A stretch of 64,000 nucleotides of DNA from Haliea sp040221975 (GTDB taxonomy: Bacteria; Pseudomonadota; Gammaproteobacteria; Pseudomonadales; Halieaceae): the NCBI GenBank assembly GCA_040221975.1, contig JAVJWR010000013.1, positions 62,001 to 126,000 on the forward strand. Direction: 5' to 3'. Below are positions 62,551 to 64,000 of the stretch, piece after piece (the first letter of the stretch is position 1; each line of letters opens with the position of its first letter). The notes below the pieces were generated by a model, which saw nothing but the letters and a program-made list of their open reading frames with translations, had not been told where the DNA came from and did no database searches. Position numbers and translations under genes: made by a program.

Positions 62551-64000
62551 ATGCCTACCAGCGTTGCACAGGATTCTCCCACAGCCAAAGCCAGCACCCG
62601 CTCCCGGGTACTGGGCCTGTTGACCGTCCTGCCCTTCATCGCGTTGTTTACAGGCGCGATCATCACAGCCGCCGGCTGGCAGTGGGCGGAGCGCGCCAAT
62701 CGCAGCAACGTTGAACTGCGTTTCGATGCCCACTTTCAGGAACTGGTGGGCACGCTGGAACACCAGATCGATATCCACATCCTCGCACTGCGCGGCATCG
62801 CCGGCCTGTTCGGCGGCAACGAACAGGTCACGCGCACCGAGTTCCACGATTATGTCGCTACCATGCAACTATCCCGCCATCTGCCCGGGGTGCAGGCTGT
62901 AGGATACGTCGTCGCGGTGTCGGCTTCGAAGCTGGCCGCGCATGTTGACCGGGTACGTGCTGGAGGCCTTGCGGAATACAGGGTATGGCCGCCATCGGAT
63001 CGCGCTGACTACGCGCCGCTGTTGTACGTTGAGCCGTCCAGCCCCGACAACAGGCGGTCGCTGGGGTTTGACCCGCTCAGCGACCCGGTCCGCGCCGCGG
63101 CTCTTCGGCAGGCAGCCGAGAGTGGCGATGTCAGCATGACGCCACCGTTGACGCTTCTGAGTGAAAGCGACGACAAGGGCGAGGGCGGCCTGGTCCTGTA
63201 TCTTCCAGACTACTGCACCTCCTCGGAGTCCGATCCGGCGAGGACGACACTGCCCCTGGTCTGCGGCTGGGTGTTCATGGGCATTCATGTCAATAGTGCC
63301 GTCGAGTCCGCGCTGGGCTCCAAGCTGCCGTACTTCGACTCGGAAGTCGCCATCGCGATTTCTGACACCAGTACCCCTGGGGCAGCACACAGGGTATACC
63401 GATCGCCGGAATTTACCGTGGATTCAGACACGCAGTACCAGCGCCAGTCCGATCTGCCACTGGCGGGGCGCACCTGGACCATATCCGCCGAGGCGCTGCC
63501 GCGCTTTGTGGCCCGGCACCAGACCCGGACGCCGGAGTGGGTGCTGGCTGCAGGCAGTACCACCACTCTGTTGACGGCCCTGTTTTTCCTGGTGCTTGGG
63601 CGCAATTACAAACGTCTGCTCTCAATGTTTGATGAAGCCGTAGAAGCGAGGCAACAGAGGGCAGCAAGCCAGGCGCAACTAGAGCTTAGTGAACGCAGCC
63701 ACCGCGAAATGTTCGCCGCCAGCCCGATTCCGATGTGGGTCTATGACCTGGACACGCTGCGCTTCCTGGAGGTAAACGACGCTGCCATCAGACACTACGG
63801 TTATAGCCGGGAAGAGTTCCTCGACATGCAGATTACCGAGCTACGCCCTGCGGAAGACCGGCCGCGACCGCGGTCAAACATTGCAGCCGTCACCACGGGC
63901 TTTGATGACGCAGGCTTGTGCCGGCACCTGACCCGGGATGGTCGCTGCATTGATGTCGACATACGCGCCAGCGGAATGATCGTCGACGGGCGCCGGGCTG
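62551..64000 (+). CDS. CHASE/PAS sensor protein, 3' end outside the window
   Basis: The ATG at 62551 has CTGGAG upstream; 483 residues are visible and the gene continues past the edge. One membrane helix (about 24-45) is followed by a CHASE domain (HFQELVGTLEHQIDIHILAL, then GIAGLFGGNEQVTRTEFHDY) and a second helix near residue 330. A PAS domain begins around residue 390 (FAASPIPMWVYDLDTLRFLE, EVNDAAIRHYGYSREEFL). The missing output is probably a histidine kinase, or a GGDEF/EAL domain. The adjacent HD-GYP regulator makes a cyclic di-GMP circuit plausible. Confidence 0.88.
   Translation, partial: MPTSVAQDSPTAKASTRSRVLGLLTVLPFIALFTGAIITAAGWQWAERANRSNVELRFDAHFQELVGTLEHQIDIHILALRGIAGLFGGNEQVTRTEFHDYVATMQLSRHLPGVQAVGYVVAVSASKLAAHVDRVRAGGLAEYRVWPPSDRADYAPLLYVEPSSPDNRRSLGFDPLSDPVRAAALRQAAESGDVSMTPPLTLLSESDDKGEGGLVLYLPDYCTSSESDPARTTLPLVCGWVFMGIHVNSAVESALGSKLPYFDSEVAIAISDTSTPGAAHRVYRSPEFTVDSDTQYQRQSDLPLAGRTWTISAEALPRFVARHQTRTPEWVLAAGSTTTLLTALFFLVLGRNYKRLLSMFDEAVEARQQRAASQAQLELSERSHREMFAASPIPMWVYDLDTLRFLEVNDAAIRHYGYSREEFLDMQITELRPAEDRPRPRSNIAAVTTGFDDAGLCRHLTRDGRCIDVDIRASGMIVDGRRA

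Noticed and set aside
61390..62868. Open frame opposite the HD-GYP gene
   Set aside because: Antisense shadow; the HD-GYP motifs lie on the plus strand.

Overview
The window looks like chromosomal DNA from a free-living, GC-rich (roughly 64% by eye) Gammaproteobacterium. Housekeeping genes of gammaproteobacterial type are present: hrpA, mnmC, recA-recX with a perfect LexA box, recQ, mutS, mlaA, a Cpx-like envelope stress module and a GCS2-family ligase. They sit among many short-chain dehydrogenases, an Old Yellow Enzyme, a Rieske oxygenase, a Baeyer-Villiger-type monooxygenase and acyl-CoA enzymes. That mix is common in marine hydrocarbon- or steroid-using Gammaproteobacteria such as the OM60/NOR5 (Halieaceae-like) group. 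The lineage is my inference. I see no rRNA, tRNA, CRISPR array or replication origin.

Layout. 0-3.2 kb holds a truncated atypical receiver protein, an MlaA-like phospholipid protein and a bufABC (hvfABC-like) copper-peptide operon whose precursor carries six EGKCG motifs. 3.3-15 kb holds hrpA, a MaoC hydratase, a conserved hypothetical, an SDR, mnmC, a glutamine cyclotransferase-like protein with a TTG start, and a PreP-type M16 protease. 15-17.7 kb is a Spy/CpxP-like gene divergent from a CpxRA-like pair, with a CpxR-box-like site between them. 17.7-24.1 kb is a catabolic block: three SDRs, an OYE, two-subdomain SnoaL-type protein and a KshA-like Rieske oxygenase. It is interrupted by a toxin-antitoxin pair lying between two clusters of 45-bp tandem repeats.

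24-44 kb contains a DASS-type transporter, a redoxin, a DUF3604 protein, a cold-shock protein, an AraC-type regulator divergent from a BVMO/carboxyltransferase operon, recQ, an unexpected class I HMG-CoA reductase, a CrtC-fold-like protein divergent from an AbgT transporter, an Atm1-type ABC exporter and recX/recA. 44-47.8 kb has a GCS2 ligase translationally coupled to an aspartoacylase-like zinc enzyme, plus a YbjN-like protein.

48-58.5 kb is a defence island: VapBC, a complete four-gene Wadjet (JetABCD) plasmid-defence operon, a spermidine-synthase-like methyltransferase and an AbiE toxin-antitoxin pair. The AbiE pair is bracketed by a 51-bp direct repeat whose second copy lies just upstream of mutS. 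mutS itself is broken by one extra copy of a 5-bp tandem repeat (CCTGG x3); removing one unit restores an 854-residue protein. The window ends with an HD-GYP regulator and a CHASE/PAS sensor that runs off the edge.

Most notable: the mutS pentanucleotide frameshift, the repeat-bracketed AbiE cassette with twin operators, the repeat-flanked toxin-antitoxin pair, the coupled GCS2/aspartoacylase operon, and the stand-alone HMG-CoA reductase. No search or alignment was run. Family names rest on motifs read by eye.
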